This document shows, piece after piece, positions 33,732 to 43,508 of a DNA stretch of 64,000 bases. Both the position numbers and the translations under genes were made by a program. This DNA comes from Sphingomonas arvum. GTDB lineage: Bacteria > Pseudomonadota > Alphaproteobacteria > Sphingomonadales > Sphingomonadaceae. The stretch lies in NCBI RefSeq assembly GCF_026013565.1, contig NZ_JAPDOB010000002.1:186001-250000 (forward strand), given 5' to 3'. The notes beneath the pieces are model-generated. The model had not been told where the DNA came from. It saw only the letters and a list, made by a program, of their open reading frames with translations, and made no database searches. Position 1 is the first letter of the stretch, and each line of letters begins with the position of its first letter.

Positions 33732-35503
33732 GAAGCCTTACCGCCGTACAGCGCGTCCAGCCGCTCGCCATAGCTGGCGCGGATGACGTGGCGGCGGATC
33801 TTCATGGACGGGGTCAGCATCTCGTTCTCCACGGCGAACGGCTCGTCCGCGACGATGAAGCGGCGCACCTTCTCGATCACGCTCAAGTCCGCGTTGACCC
33901 GGTCGACCGCCTTCTGCAGTGCGGCCTTGAGCCCGGCCTCGTCGCCCTTGTACTGGGCGATGATCTCGGGCTCCGGCACCAGCAGCCCGACGAGGTGCGG
34001 GCGGCGGTCGCCCGTGACCATCGCCTGCGCAATCTCCGGCTGCAGCGTCAGCATGCCCTCGACCCGCTGGGGCGAGACGTTGTCGCCCTTGTCGTTGATG
34101 ATCAGGTCCTTCTTGCGGTCAGTGATCACGATCCGGCCGTGATCGTCGAAGTGGCCGATGTCGCCGGTATGCAGCCACCCATCCTGCAGGACTCGCGCCG
34201 TTTCCTCCGCGTTATTCCAATAGCCGTGCATCACCAGTTCGCCCCGGACCAGGATCTCGCCATCGTCCGCGATCCGCACCTCCGTGTTGAGCAGCGGCGG
34301 CCCAACCGTATCCATGCGGACGCCGGCCTTAGGCCGGTTGCAGCTGATCACCGGCGCCGCTTCGGTCTGGCCATACCCCTGCAGCAGCGTCAGCCCGAGC
34401 GAGTGAAAGAAGATGCCGACTTCTGGATTGAGCGGCGCACCGCCCGAGACCATCGCCTTGATCCGGCCGCCGAACCGGGCCGCCACCTTGCGCTTCAGGG
34501 TGGCCTTCAGGAACCACTCCATCGGCAGGTCGGCAACTGACAGCTTGCCCCGGTCGTACCGCTCCTGCCCGATTTCCAGCGCACGGCGGAGCAGCAGCTG
34601 CGAGAAGCTGCCGCTCTTCTCCACGGTCTTCAGCAGCCGCTGGCGCAGCATCTCGAATAGGCGCGGCACGACCACCATGATGGTCGGGCGCACTTCCTCG
34701 ATGTTGGCGGCGAGCTTCTCCAGGCTCTCCGCATAATAGATCTGCGCGCCGAGGCTGATCGGGAAGAATTGGCCGCCGCTATGCTCATAGGCGTGGCTGG
34801 CGGGGAGGAAGGACAGGAACACCTCCTCGTCCCAGCCGAAGTCGTTTGCGATGACGTCCACGCACGCCGCGCAATTGTGCAGGATGGCGCCATGGTGCTG
34901 GCGAACGCCGCGCGGCGCGCCGCCCGTTCCGCTGGTATAGATAAGGCAGGCGAGGTCATCGCGACCGACCCGCGACATCCGCTCGCGCACGGCGTCAAGG
35001 TCGCCGCCGTCCGCCACCAGTTCGCTCCATTGATGGACCCGCGCCTCTACGGCCTGGCCAGTGCGGAGGTCCTCCATGCCGATGATGTCGTTGCAGTCGG
35101 ACGAGAACAGGACGGCCGGGATCAGCGCCTTGGCCAGCTTCTGGGTGGAGACGATCACCGCCCGCGCGCCGCTGTTGCCCAGCACGTGGGTATGATCGCG
35201 CGTCGTATTGGTCGTGTACGTCGGAACCGTGACGCAGCCAGCGGCCATGATCGCCAGGTCGGCGATCAGCCATTCGGGCCGGTTCTCGGCGACCAGCATG
35301 ACCCGGTCGCCCGGCTTCAGCCCGAGCTTAAGCAGGCTGGCCGACAGCGCCGCCACCTGCCGCGCCGCCTCACTGTAGCTGATCGAAGTCCACGTGCCGC
35401 CGCGCTTGGCCCACAGGAACGGAGCGTCACCGCGTTCGGCGACGCGGGCGAGGAACATGGCGACCAGATTGGGAAAGGTCTCGAGCTGCGTACGCTTGGC
35501 CAT
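33728..35503 (-). CDS. Long-chain fatty-acid-CoA ligase (AMP-forming)
   Basis: A 591-residue ANL-superfamily enzyme that adenylates long-chain fatty acids and joins them to CoA. The P-loop-like motif reads YTSGTGGAPRGV, where most members have YTSGTTGxPKG. GYGQTEAAPV, HTGDIGHFDDHGRI and ITDRKKDLIINDKGDNVSP are present. The C-terminal LTPSMKIRRH carries the catalytic Lys. The substituted P-loop residues are within the range seen in FadD15-type proteins but are worth noting. The gene is a single unit divergent from the gamma-glutamyltransferase. Confidence 0.92.
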   Translation of the reverse strand: MAKRTQLETFPNLVAMFLARVAERGDAPFLWAKRGGTWTSISYSEAARQVAALSASLLKLGLKPGDRVMLVAENRPEWLIADLAIMAAGCVTVPTYTTNTTRDHTHVLGNSGARAVIVSTQKLAKALIPAVLFSSDCNDIIGMEDLRTGQAVEARVHQWSELVADGGDLDAVRERMSRVGRDDLACLIYTSGTGGAPRGVRQHHGAILHNCAACVDVIANDFGWDEEVFLSFLPASHAYEHSGGQFFPISLGAQIYYAESLEKLAANIEEVRPTIMVVVPRLFEMLRQRLLKTVEKSGSFSQLLLRRALEIGQERYDRGKLSVADLPMEWFLKATLKRKVAARFGGRIKAMVSGGAPLNPEVGIFFHSLGLTLLQGYGQTEAAPVISCNRPKAGVRMDTVGPPLLNTEVRIADDGEILVRGELVMHGYWNNAEETARVLQDGWLHTGDIGHFDDHGRIVITDRKKDLIINDKGDNVSPQRVEGMLTLQPEIAQAMVTGDRRPHLVGLLVPEPEIIAQYKGDEAGLKAALQKAVDRVNADLSVIEKVRRFIVADEPFAVENEMLTPSMKIRRHVIRASYGERLDALYGGKAS

Positions 35504-35634
35504 CCGGCTGTCCGGCCCCCCGGCTGATGGAAACGAAGGGGCCGCTTTAGGCTTGTTACGGAGATGATGCCAGCGGCGCGGGCGTGGACAGCCGGTCCGG
35601 CCGTTCGTAAGCGCAGGGCCATCCGGGAGACACC

Positions 35635-37368
35635 ATGCGCCTGACCTACCTGCCGTTGACCTTCACCTTGCTGCTTGGCGGCTGCGCCACCGTCCCAGCA
35701 TCGGTCCCAAGGGCGCCCGCGCAGGTCACCGTCACGCAGCCGGGCTTCGTCATCGCCGCCAATCCGCTCGCCGCGGAAGCCGGCATGGCAGTGCTGCGTC
35801 GCGGCGGCACGGCCGCTGACGCGGCGGTAGCGGTGCAGGCGATGCTTGGCTTGGTCGAGCCGCAGTCAAGCGGCCTCGGCGGCGGTGCCTTCCTCCATTA
35901 TTACGACGGCACGACGCGCAAGCTGACGCTGTACGATGGCCGCGAAGTGGCGCCGGCGCAGGCCACGGCGACCATGTTCCTGGGTCTGGACGGCAAGCCG
36001 CTCGAGTACCAGCGGGCGATCCAGTCCGGGCGCTCGACCGGCGTGCCCGGCGCGGTGCGAATGCTGGAACTCGTGCAGCGTGAGCATGGAGCCCTGCCGT
36101 GGAACAGCTTGTTCGGCGATGCCGAGCGAACGGCGGCGGCCGGCTTCCGCGTCAGCCCACGGCTTGCGCGGCTGATCGCCGCTTATGCGCCGCAGATGCC
36201 GTCGGGCGACGTGCAGCGCTACTTCGCCAAGGCTGGCGGCGGCTATCTGGGCCCCGGCGACTTCCTGCGTAACCCGGCCTATGCCGCCTTCGTCGGGAAG
36301 CTGGCGGCACAGGGCTCGCGGGCCCTGCTGGAAGGCGAAACAGCGGCGCGGATCGTTGAACGGACCCGCAAGGACGCGCTGCCCGGACATCTCACCATGG
36401 CCGATCTTGCCGCGTACCGGCCGATCAAGCGCGAGAGCCTGTGCGCGCCGTGGCGCACCTACGTTGTCTGCACGCCGCCGCCGCCGGCCAGCGGCGTCGG
36501 GCTGCTTGAGTTGCTGAAGCTGACGGAGCGGACGGACATCGCCGCGCGCGGCCCCAACGATCCGCAGGCCTGGTACCTGTTCGCGGAGGCGAGCCGGATC
36601 ATGTACGCCGACCGCGACCGCTATGTCGGTGACCCGGCGTTCGCGGACGTGCCGGTCGCCGGCCTGCTCGCGCCCGACTATATCGCCCGGCGCGCGCAGC
36701 TGATTGGCGCGACCGCCGGCCCGCCGCCGGTACCCGGCGTCCCAGCCGGATCGGTAACCCCCGCGCCCGATCGCACGCGCGAGCCGGCGGGAACCTCGCA
36801 CTTCATCGTCGGCGATGCGAACGGCAACGTGGTGTCGATCACCACCACCGTGGAAAGCATTTTCGGCTCCGGACGGATGGTTGACGGCTTCTTCCTCAAC
36901 AATCAGCTGACCGACTTCAGCTTCTCCCCCGTCGATCCGCAGGGCCGTCCGGCGGCCAACGCCGTCGCCCCGGGCAAGCGCCCGCGCTCGTCCATGGTGC
37001 CGACCATCCTGCTGACACCGGACGGGCGCTTCGCCGGGGCGATTGGCTCGGCCGGCGGCAACGCCATCCTGGCCTATGTCGCCAAATCGCTGATCGCCGC
37101 CGTCGACTGGAACCTGCCCATGCAGCAGGCCTTGGCCCAGCCGAACCTGGTCGCGCGCGGTGCCGCCTTCCAGGGCGAAGTGACCAAGTTCGCCCCCTCC
37201 GTGCTGGCCGGGCTCCGGGCGCGCGGGATCGACCTCCAGCCCGGGCAGGGCGAGGACAGCGGCGTTCATGGCGTGCTGATCCGGAATGGCCGGGTCGATG
37301 GCGGCTTCGACCCGCGCCGCGAAGGCGTGGTGCTGGTCGATCCGTCCGGCGCGCGCCCTAGGCGCTAG
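35635..37368 (+). CDS. ggt: Gamma-glutamyltransferase
   Basis: GGT cleaves the gamma-glutamyl bond of glutathione in the periplasm and self-processes. The 577-residue precursor has a lipoprotein-type signal with LLGGCA (Cys about 15). The large-subunit part has GGTAADAAVAVQAMLGLVEP and SSGLGGGAFLHYY. The small subunit begins at the catalytic Thr of GTSHFIV (about residue 387), followed by SGRMVDGFFLNNQLTDFSF and GKRPRSSMVPT. Its 3' end overlaps pyrD by 11 bp. Confidence 0.95.
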   Translation: MRLTYLPLTFTLLLGGCATVPASVPRAPAQVTVTQPGFVIAANPLAAEAGMAVLRRGGTAADAAVAVQAMLGLVEPQSSGLGGGAFLHYYDGTTRKLTLYDGREVAPAQATATMFLGLDGKPLEYQRAIQSGRSTGVPGAVRMLELVQREHGALPWNSLFGDAERTAAAGFRVSPRLARLIAAYAPQMPSGDVQRYFAKAGGGYLGPGDFLRNPAYAAFVGKLAAQGSRALLEGETAARIVERTRKDALPGHLTMADLAAYRPIKRESLCAPWRTYVVCTPPPPASGVGLLELLKLTERTDIAARGPNDPQAWYLFAEASRIMYADRDRYVGDPAFADVPVAGLLAPDYIARRAQLIGATAGPPPVPGVPAGSVTPAPDRTREPAGTSHFIVGDANGNVVSITTTVESIFGSGRMVDGFFLNNQLTDFSFSPVDPQGRPAANAVAPGKRPRSSMVPTILLTPDGRFAGAIGSAGGNAILAYVAKSLIAAVDWNLPMQQALAQPNLVARGAAFQGEVTKFAPSVLAGLRARGIDLQPGQGEDSGVHGVLIRNGRVDGGFDPRREGVVLVDPSGARPRR

Positions 37369-38392
37369 CCCCGACCGCCTCCGCGATGCTGGCGTATGAG
37401 CTTTGCTCCAGCAGCCGCTCGAGCCCACGCGCGATCCGCCGCGCGATGCCCGGCCCTTCGTAGACCATCGCCGAGTAGAGCTGGACCAGGCTCGCGCCGG
37501 CCCGGATCCGCTCCCACGCATCCTCGGCCGAGCCGATGCCGCCGGCACCGATCAACGGCAGCGCGCCACCGGTCTCGCTGCGGAACCGGCGCAGGGCGTC
37601 GAGCGCCAGCGCCTTGAGCGGCGCTCCGGACAGGCCGCCAGTCTCGTGCCCATAGCGGGAGCGGAGCGGTGGGCGGCTCACTGTGGTGTTGCTGACGATC
37701 AGGCCGTCGATGCCGTGCTCTATCGCCGCCCGCACGATCTGCCGCGGCTCGCTTTCGCCGAGGTCGGGCGCAAGCTTCAGGAACACTGGCGGGCCGTCCG
37801 CCGTGCGGGCCTCGCGTACCGCGCTCAGCAGAGCCCGCAGCTCGCCCTCGTCCTGCAGCTGGCGCAGCCCCGGCGTGTTAGGCGAACTGATGTTGATCGT
37901 CAGATAGTCGGCGACAGGAGCCATCCGCCGCACGCCCTCGGCATAGTCGGCGATCCGGTCCGCGCTGTGCTTGTTGGCGCCGAGGTTCACGCCGACGATC
38001 CCGGCGCCGCGGCCACGCCGCGCGAGCCGCGCCAGCGCCTCATCTTGGCCGTGGCTATTGAAGCCGAAGCGGTTGATCACCGCCCGGTCCTCGGCGAGGC
38101 GGAACAGCCGGGGCCTTGGATTGCCCGGCTGCGGCTTCGGCGTGATCGTCCCCACCTCGACGAAGCCGAAACCCAGCCCCAGCATCGCCGCCGTCACCTC
38201 GGCATGCTTGTCGAACCCAGCGGCCAAGCCGACGGGCGAGGGAAAACTCAGGCCCGCCACCTCCGTCCGCAGCGTTGGTGACAGGCGTGGCGTCTTGCGC
38301 GGAGCCACGTTCAGCGCCGCGATGGTCAGCCCATGCGCCCGCTCCGGGTCGAGCCGGAACACGAGCGGGCGGAGGAGCGGGAAAAGAGCCAT
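37358..38392 (-). CDS. pyrD: Dihydroorotate dehydrogenase (quinone), class 2
   Basis: PyrD oxidises dihydroorotate to orotate at the inner membrane, passing electrons to quinone; this is the fourth step of pyrimidine synthesis. The 344-residue product begins with a short amphipathic membrane segment and AHGLTIAALN. It contains FPSPVGLAAGFDK for FMN binding, GFVEVGTITP, INISSPNTPGL with the class-2 catalytic Ser, and a late LIGAGGIGSAEDA. It diverges from the Rrf2 regulator with only 72 bp between starts. Confidence 0.95.
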   Translation of the reverse strand: MALFPLLRPLVFRLDPERAHGLTIAALNVAPRKTPRLSPTLRTEVAGLSFPSPVGLAAGFDKHAEVTAAMLGLGFGFVEVGTITPKPQPGNPRPRLFRLAEDRAVINRFGFNSHGQDEALARLARRGRGAGIVGVNLGANKHSADRIADYAEGVRRMAPVADYLTINISSPNTPGLRQLQDEGELRALLSAVREARTADGPPVFLKLAPDLGESEPRQIVRAAIEHGIDGLIVSNTTVSRPPLRSRYGHETGGLSGAPLKALALDALRRFRSETGGALPLIGAGGIGSAEDAWERIRAGASLVQLYSAMVYEGPGIARRIARGLERLLEQSSYASIAEAVGASA

Positions 38393-38464
38393 CGCCCCCA
38401 GCGCCTATCCGGTTGTCAACCGAGGGCCAAGCACCTAAATCAGACCGGAAAGCTCCACATTGCC

Positions 38465-38890
38465 ATGCGCCTGACCCATCTCGCCGATTACGCGGTCGTG
38501 ATCATGACCGCCGCCGCCCGTGCTCCCGCGGGTGGGCGCCTCAGCGCGTCGGTGCTGGCGGGCGAGACCGGGGTGCCGTTGCCGACCGCGCAGAAGCTAA
38601 TGGGCAAGCTCGGCTCGGCCGGGCTGCTGGGGAGCGTGCGCGGCGCGGGCGGCGGCTTCACCCTGGCCCGGCCGGCGGATGCGATCAGCCTGGCCGACAT
38701 CATCGAGGCGGTGGAAGGCCCCATCGCCATGACCCAGTGCAGCGGCTCGGACGAGGCGAGCGACTGCGCGCTCGACGCCCGCTGCCGGGTCAAGCCGCAC
38801 ATGAGCGTCGTCAGCCGGGCCGTACGCGGCGCGCTGGCCGGCGTCACCCTCGAACAACTGGCGCGTGAGCGCGTCCTGGAACCCGCATGA
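38465..38890 (+). CDS. Rrf2 family Fe-S cluster regulator of the SUF operon
   Basis: A 141-residue regulator of the IscR/SufR type. The winged-helix N-terminus includes [12 protein letters not shown] and [13 protein letters not shown], followed by the wing [17 protein letters not shown]. Three cysteines near the end of the protein (about 92, 101 and 107) match the IscR cluster-binding site. Their spacing is C-x8-C-x5-C, where E. coli IscR has C-x5-C-x5-C. It overlaps sufB by 4 bp. It most likely senses iron or cluster status and represses the operon. The 72-bp region shared with pyrD must hold its promoter. Confidence 0.9.
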   Translation: MRLTHLADYAVVIMTAAARAPAGGRLSASVLAGETGVPLPTAQKLMGKLGSAGLLGSVRGAGGGFTLARPADAISLADIIEAVEGPIAMTQCSGSDEASDCALDARCRVKPHMSVVSRAVRGALAGVTLEQLARERVLEPA

Positions 38891-40368
38891 CCGACGACGT
38901 CACCTTCAAGAACCGCGAAGCGCACGAGGCGGCAGAAAAGCTCGCCACCTACGAGTGGGGCTTCACCAGCGACATCGAGTCCGAGCGCGCCCCCAAGGGG
39001 CTGAACGAAGACACGGTGCGCTACATCTCGGCCAAGAAGGGCGAGCCCGAGTGGCTGCTCGAATGGCGGCTGAAAGCCTATCGCGCCTGGCTCACGATGG
39101 AGGAGGTCGACTGGGCCAAGCTCGACATCCCGGCGATCGACTATCAGGACGCCTATTACTACGCCGAGCCCAAGCAGAAGCCGACCATCGCGTCGCTTGA
39201 TGAGCTCGATCCGGAGATCCGCCGCACTTACGAGAAACTCGGCATCCCGATCGAGGAGCAGAAGGTGCTTGCCGGCGTCGAAGGCGCGCGCAAGGTCGCG
39301 GTGGACGCCGTGTTCGACAGCGTGTCCGTCGCCACCACCTTCCGCGAGGAGCTCAACAAGGCCGGCGTCATCTTCCGGTCGATCAGCGAGGCGGTGAAGG
39401 AATTCCCGGACCTCGTCCGCAAGTACCTTGGCAGCGTCGTGCCGCAGCGCGACAACTACTTCGCCTGCTTGAACTCGGCGGTCTTTTCCGACGGCACCTT
39501 CGTCTACATTCCGGAGGGCGTACGCTGCCCGATGGAGTTGTCGACCTACTTCCGCATCAATGCGGAGAACACCGGCCAGTTCGAGCGCACGCTGATCGTC
39601 GCCGACAAGGGCAGCTACGTGTCCTACCTTGAAGGCTGCACCGCGCCGATGCGCGACGAGAACCAGCTCCACGCCGCGGTGGTCGAGATTTTCGCCCACG
39701 AGGATGCGGAGGTGAAGTACTCCACCGTCCAGAACTGGTATCCGGGCAACGCCGAGGGCGTGGGCGGCATCTACAACTTCGTCACCAAGCGGGCGATGTG
39801 CTCGGGCGCGCGCTCCAAGGTCAGCTGGACCCAGGTCGAGACCGGCAGCGCGATCACCTGGAAGTATCCCAGCTGCATCCTCAAGGGCGATGGGTCCGTC
39901 GGCGAGTTCTACTCGGTCGCGGTGACCAACAACCGCCAGCAGGCCGACACCGGCACCAAAATGGTGCACATCGGCGCCAACACCCGCTCGACCATCGTGT
40001 CCAAGGGCATCAGCGCCGGCCGCAGCGACAACACCTATCGGGGCCTCGTGAAGGTGCTTCCCGGCGCGGAGAACGTCCGCAACTTCACGCAATGCGATAG
40101 CCTGCTCTTGGGCGACCAGTGTGGCGCCCACACCGTGCCCTACATCGAGGTCAAGAACCCGACCGCGACCATAGAGCATGAGGCGACCACGTCCAAGATC
40201 AGCGAGGACCAGCTGTTCTACGCCATGTCGCGGGGACTCGACCAGGAAGCGGCGGTCGCCCTGATCGTCAACGGCTTCGCCCGCGAGGTGCTGAAGCAGC
40301 TGCCGATGGAGTTCGCGGTAGAGGCACAGAAGCTGCTGGGTATCAGTCTGGAAGGAAGTGTCGGCTAG
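38887..40368 (+). CDS. sufB: Fe-S cluster scaffold subunit SufB
   Basis: SufB is the scaffold of the SufBCD complex on which new Fe-S clusters are built. The 493-residue product has the SufB beta-helix with [42 protein letters not shown], and [10 protein letters not shown]. The Glu and Cys near the C-terminus, in [12 protein letters not shown], are needed for cluster assembly. It begins four bases before the regulator stop and shares one base with sufC (TAGTG). Confidence 0.97.
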   Translation: MTDDVTFKNREAHEAAEKLATYEWGFTSDIESERAPKGLNEDTVRYISAKKGEPEWLLEWRLKAYRAWLTMEEVDWAKLDIPAIDYQDAYYYAEPKQKPTIASLDELDPEIRRTYEKLGIPIEEQKVLAGVEGARKVAVDAVFDSVSVATTFREELNKAGVIFRSISEAVKEFPDLVRKYLGSVVPQRDNYFACLNSAVFSDGTFVYIPEGVRCPMELSTYFRINAENTGQFERTLIVADKGSYVSYLEGCTAPMRDENQLHAAVVEIFAHEDAEVKYSTVQNWYPGNAEGVGGIYNFVTKRAMCSGARSKVSWTQVETGSAITWKYPSCILKGDGSVGEFYSVAVTNNRQQADTGTKMVHIGANTRSTIVSKGISAGRSDNTYRGLVKVLPGAENVRNFTQCDSLLLGDQCGAHTVPYIEVKNPTATIEHEATTSKISEDQLFYAMSRGLDQEAAVALIVNGFAREVLKQLPMEFAVEAQKLLGISLEGSVG

Positions 40369-41108
40369 TGCTTGAGATCAACAACCTCCACGCGACTGTC
40401 GCGGGCAAGCCGATCCTGAACGGCCTTAGCCTCACCGTTCCCGCCGGCGAGGTGCATGCGATTATGGGGCCGAACGGCGCGGGTAAGTCGACGCTGTCCT
40501 ACGTGCTTGGGGGGCGACCCGGCTATGAGGTGACCGGCGGCACCGTGACCTTCATCGGCGAGGACCTGCTCGCACAAGAGCCGCACGAGCGCGCCGCCGC
40601 GGGCCTGTTCCTCGGCTTCCAGTATCCTGTCGAGATCCCTGGCGTGTCATCGATGCAGTTCATCCGCGAGAGCCTGAACGCGCAGCGCCGCGCGCGTGGC
40701 CAAGCCGATCTCTCCGGCGCAGAGTTCATCCGCCTCGCCCGCGCCGAAGCGGCCGAGCTCGGCATGGACGTCGACATGCTCAAGCGCCCGGTCAACGTCG
40801 GCTTCTCGGGCGGTGAGAAGAAGCGGGCCGAGATGGTCCAGATGGGCATCATGCGTCCGCGCTTCGCCGTGCTGGACGAAACCGACAGCGGCCTCGACAT
40901 CGACGCGCTCCGCGTGGTGGGCGCCGAGATCAACCGCATCATGCGCGGCCCCGACCGCGCGGCGCTGCTGATCACCCATTATCAGCGCCTGCTCGATTAT
41001 GTGCAGCCGGACCGCGTGCACGTCCTCGCCGCCGGCCGTATCGTCCGCAGCGGCGGCCCCGAACTCGCGCTGGAGCTGGAGCGCGAGGGCTACGCGGAGG
41101 TCGCATGA
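40368..41108 (+). CDS. sufC: Fe-S assembly ATPase SufC
   Basis: SufC is an ABC-type ATPase of the SufBCD complex; its dimerisation exposes the cluster site on SufB and SufD. The 246-residue product has Walker A GPNGAGKST, the Q-loop in LGFQYPVEIPG, the signature FSGGEKKRAE, Walker B FAVLDETDSGLD, and a switch His in LLITHYQRL. It begins at a GTG that overlaps the sufB stop and ends with ATGA into sufD. Confidence 0.97.
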   Translation: MLEINNLHATVAGKPILNGLSLTVPAGEVHAIMGPNGAGKSTLSYVLGGRPGYEVTGGTVTFIGEDLLAQEPHERAAAGLFLGFQYPVEIPGVSSMQFIRESLNAQRRARGQADLSGAEFIRLARAEAAELGMDVDMLKRPVNVGFSGGEKKRAEMVQMGIMRPRFAVLDETDSGLDIDALRVVGAEINRIMRGPDRAALLITHYQRLLDYVQPDRVHVLAAGRIVRSGGPELALELEREGYAEVA

Positions 41109-41854
41109 CCGCGCTCGCTCTCCCGACCCGCAAGGACGAGGCGTACCGCTACGCTGACCTCGACGCGCTCGGGCGCGTGTGGGCCGACCTGGCGCAAGCG
41201 CGCGAGATCGTCGTGCCCGCGGGCGAGGCGCACAGCCATGTGCTGCTGGCCGCGAACGAGGCCGTGGAAGTTCACCGCGCCCGCCTGGTGATCCAGCCCG
41301 GCGCCAGCCTCGACCTGTTCGCGCTGAACGGCGCCGCCGAATATGGCCGCATCGAGATGGACGTGGAGGTGCGCGAGGGCGCGCGCTTCACCCTCAACGC
41401 CGCCAACATCGCCGGCGGGAAGGCGACGCAGGAGATCGTTACTCACGTCCGCCACACCGAGCCGAACGGCACCTCAAACCAGACGGTGCGCAGTGTGCTC
41501 GGCGGCACCGCCACCGGCTCCTACCTCGGCAAGGTGGCGGTCGCCCGCCAGGCGCAGAAGGTCGACGGTGAGCAGTCGGTCAAGGCGATGCTGCTCGACC
41601 GCGGTGCGACGGCGAACTGCAAGCCTGAGCTGGAGATCTACGCCGACGACGTGAAATGCGCTCACGGCGCGACCGTCGGCGAGCTCGATCCGACCCAGCT
41701 GTTCTACGCCATGTCGCGCGGCCTGCCGCCGGCCGAGGCCAAGGCGCTGCTGCTGGAAGGATTCGTGCTGCAGCTGTGGGACGATGCGCCTGAGGATCGC
41801 CGCGATGAGCTGGTCGAAGCCAGCCGCGCGCTGCTGCGGAGGGTGGCGGCATGA
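41105..41854 (+). CDS. sufD: Fe-S assembly protein SufD
   Basis: SufD pairs with SufB in the SufBCD scaffold and helps iron acquisition. The 249-residue product is short for the family, since many SufD proteins exceed 400 residues; the N-terminal helical domain is reduced. The conserved C-terminal core is present: VRSVLGGTATGSYLGKV, SVKAMLLDRGATANCKPELEIYADDVKCAHGATVG, then [18 protein letters not shown]. It overlaps both neighbours by 4 bp. Confidence 0.94.
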   Translation: MTALALPTRKDEAYRYADLDALGRVWADLAQAREIVVPAGEAHSHVLLAANEAVEVHRARLVIQPGASLDLFALNGAAEYGRIEMDVEVREGARFTLNAANIAGGKATQEIVTHVRHTEPNGTSNQTVRSVLGGTATGSYLGKVAVARQAQKVDGEQSVKAMLLDRGATANCKPELEIYADDVKCAHGATVGELDPTQLFYAMSRGLPPAEAKALLLEGFVLQLWDDAPEDRRDELVEASRALLRRVAA

Positions 41855-43041
41855 ACGTCCAGGCACCGATCCGCACCGCTCTCGACGTTCGCGACCAGTT
41901 TCCCGCGATCGCCGGCTGGCACTATCTCGACTCCGCGGTGTCGGCGCAAAAGCCGCAGCCGGTGATCGACGCGATCACCCGCGCCTATGCGCAGGACTAC
42001 GCGTCGGTGCACCGCGGCGTCTACCAGCGCTCCGCCGACATGACGCTGGCGTACGAAGCTGCTCGGGCCCGGGCCGGCGCGTTTATCGGCGGCGCGGCGG
42101 AGGAAGTGGTCTTCACCCGCGGCGCGACCGAAGCGATCAACCTCGTCGCCCAAGTGCTGCCGAAGGAAGGGCGCGACCGCGTCCTGCTGTCCGCTCTGGA
42201 GCATCACAGCAACATCGTGCCGTGGCAGCTCGCCGGCTACACGGTCGACGTCGTGCCGCTGACGGGCGATGGCCGCATCGACCTGGACGCCGCCGAGCGG
42301 ATGATCTCCGACCAGCACCGGATCGTCAGCTTTGCGCACGTGTCCAACGTGCTCGGCTCCATCCTCGACGCGAGCCGCGCGGCCAGGGTCGCCCACTCGA
42401 AAGGCGCGCTGCTGCTGCTCGACGGCTGTCAGGCCGCGCCGCGCCTGCCGGTGGCCGTCGCCGCAATCGGTGCCGATTTCTACGCCTACTCCGGTCATAA
42501 GCTCTACGGCCCGACCGGCATCGGCGTGCTGTGGGGCCGCAGCGAGCTGCTTGACGTCATGCCGCCGTGGCAGGGCGGCGGCGCGATGATCGACCAGGTA
42601 AGCTTTGAGCGCACCACCTTCATGCCTCCGCCGCAACGGTTCGAGGCCGGCACCCCGCACATTGTCGGCGGGATCGGCCTCGCCGCCGCCATCGACTGGG
42701 TCGAGGGGATCGGGGTCGAGCGGTTGCATACGCATGAGGCTGCGCTCGTTGCAGAAACCCGGACGCGGCTGCGCGAGCTCGGCTTTGTCACCCTGTACGG
42801 CCCGGAGGAGTCCGCCGGCATCGTCAGCTTCAGCGTGGATGGCGTCCACCCGCATGATGTCGGCACGATCCTGGACGACGCGGGCGTGGCGATCCGCGCG
42901 GGCCACCACTGCGCGCAGCCGCTGATGGAGCTGCTCGGCGTGCCGGCCACCTGCCGCGCGAGTTTCGCGGCCCATTCCGACAGCAGCGACATCGACGCCC
43001 TCGTCGAGGGCTTGAAGAAAGTGAAGCGGATCTTCGGATGA
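41851..43041 (+). CDS. sufS: Cysteine desulfurase SufS
   Basis: SufS is a type II PLP-dependent cysteine desulfurase that provides sulfur for the SUF pathway. The 396-residue product has the PLP Lys in YSGHKLYGPTG (about 217), a His in ALEHHSNIVPW, and DGCQAAPRLPV. The catalytic Cys lies in GHHCAQPLM (about 354). No sufE or sufU partner is adjacent, so a sulfur acceptor must be encoded elsewhere. It is joined to sufD and to the SufT-like gene by 4-bp overlaps. Confidence 0.96.
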   Translation: MNVQAPIRTALDVRDQFPAIAGWHYLDSAVSAQKPQPVIDAITRAYAQDYASVHRGVYQRSADMTLAYEAARARAGAFIGGAAEEVVFTRGATEAINLVAQVLPKEGRDRVLLSALEHHSNIVPWQLAGYTVDVVPLTGDGRIDLDAAERMISDQHRIVSFAHVSNVLGSILDASRAARVAHSKGALLLLDGCQAAPRLPVAVAAIGADFYAYSGHKLYGPTGIGVLWGRSELLDVMPPWQGGGAMIDQVSFERTTFMPPPQRFEAGTPHIVGGIGLAAAIDWVEGIGVERLHTHEAALVAETRTRLRELGFVTLYGPEESAGIVSFSVDGVHPHDVGTILDDAGVAIRAGHHCAQPLMELLGVPATCRASFAAHSDSSDIDALVEGLKKVKRIFG

Positions 43042-43508
43042 ACGAGGAACGGAAAATCGAAGTGGACGAAGTGGACGCCGTGCCAAAGCCGCCGCGCGCC
43101 CGCGTGGAGGTCGAAACCCCGTCCAAAACCTTCGAGCGCAAGCGCGACTATCTCGCGGGCTTTTTAGCCGAGAAGCCAGCGGAGCCCGCCGCGCATGGTG
43201 CCGGTGGCGACGTGCAGGCGGCGATCGTCGAGACGCTCAAGACCATCTACGACCCGGAGATCCCGGTCGACATCTACGAACTCGGGTTGATCTACGACGT
43301 CGCGGTCAGCGAGGATGGCGACGCGGTGGTCACCATGACGCTGACCACGCCGCACTGCCCGGTGGCGGAGTCGATGCCAGGCGAAGTCGAGCTGCGCGTC
43401 CTGTCGGTGCCGGGCGTCCGCGACGCGGAGGTCAAGCTCGTCTGGGATCCGCCCTGGGACCCGTCCAAGATGAGCGACGAGGCCCGGCTCGAACTGGGAA
43501 TGCTGTGA
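43038..43508 (+). CDS. sufT: SUF system Fe-S assembly protein SufT (DUF59)
   Basis: A 156-residue MIP18/DUF59 protein that helps mature Fe-S enzymes. After a charged N-terminal segment, the DUF59 domain reads IVETLKTIYDPEIPVDIYELGLIYDV. TLTTPHCPVAESMPGEVE, containing the conserved Cys, and VWDPPWDPSKMSDEARLELGML follow. This ending is characteristic. The TGA stop shares one base with the next start. Confidence 0.93.
   Translation: MNEERKIEVDEVDAVPKPPRARVEVETPSKTFERKRDYLAGFLAEKPAEPAAHGAGGDVQAAIVETLKTIYDPEIPVDIYELGLIYDVAVSEDGDAVVTMTLTTPHCPVAESMPGEVELRVLSVPGVRDAEVKLVWDPPWDPSKMSDEARLELGML

Noticed and set aside
38393-38464. Possible iron- or IscR-type operator (CTAAATCAGACCGGA) before the Rrf2 gene
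   Set aside because: I could not match it to a consensus with enough confidence; only one half-site is visible, so it was not listed as a feature.
38488-40179. Open frame antisense to sufB and the Rrf2 gene
   Set aside because: Repeating hydrophobic/charged composition with no motif; sufB is certain.
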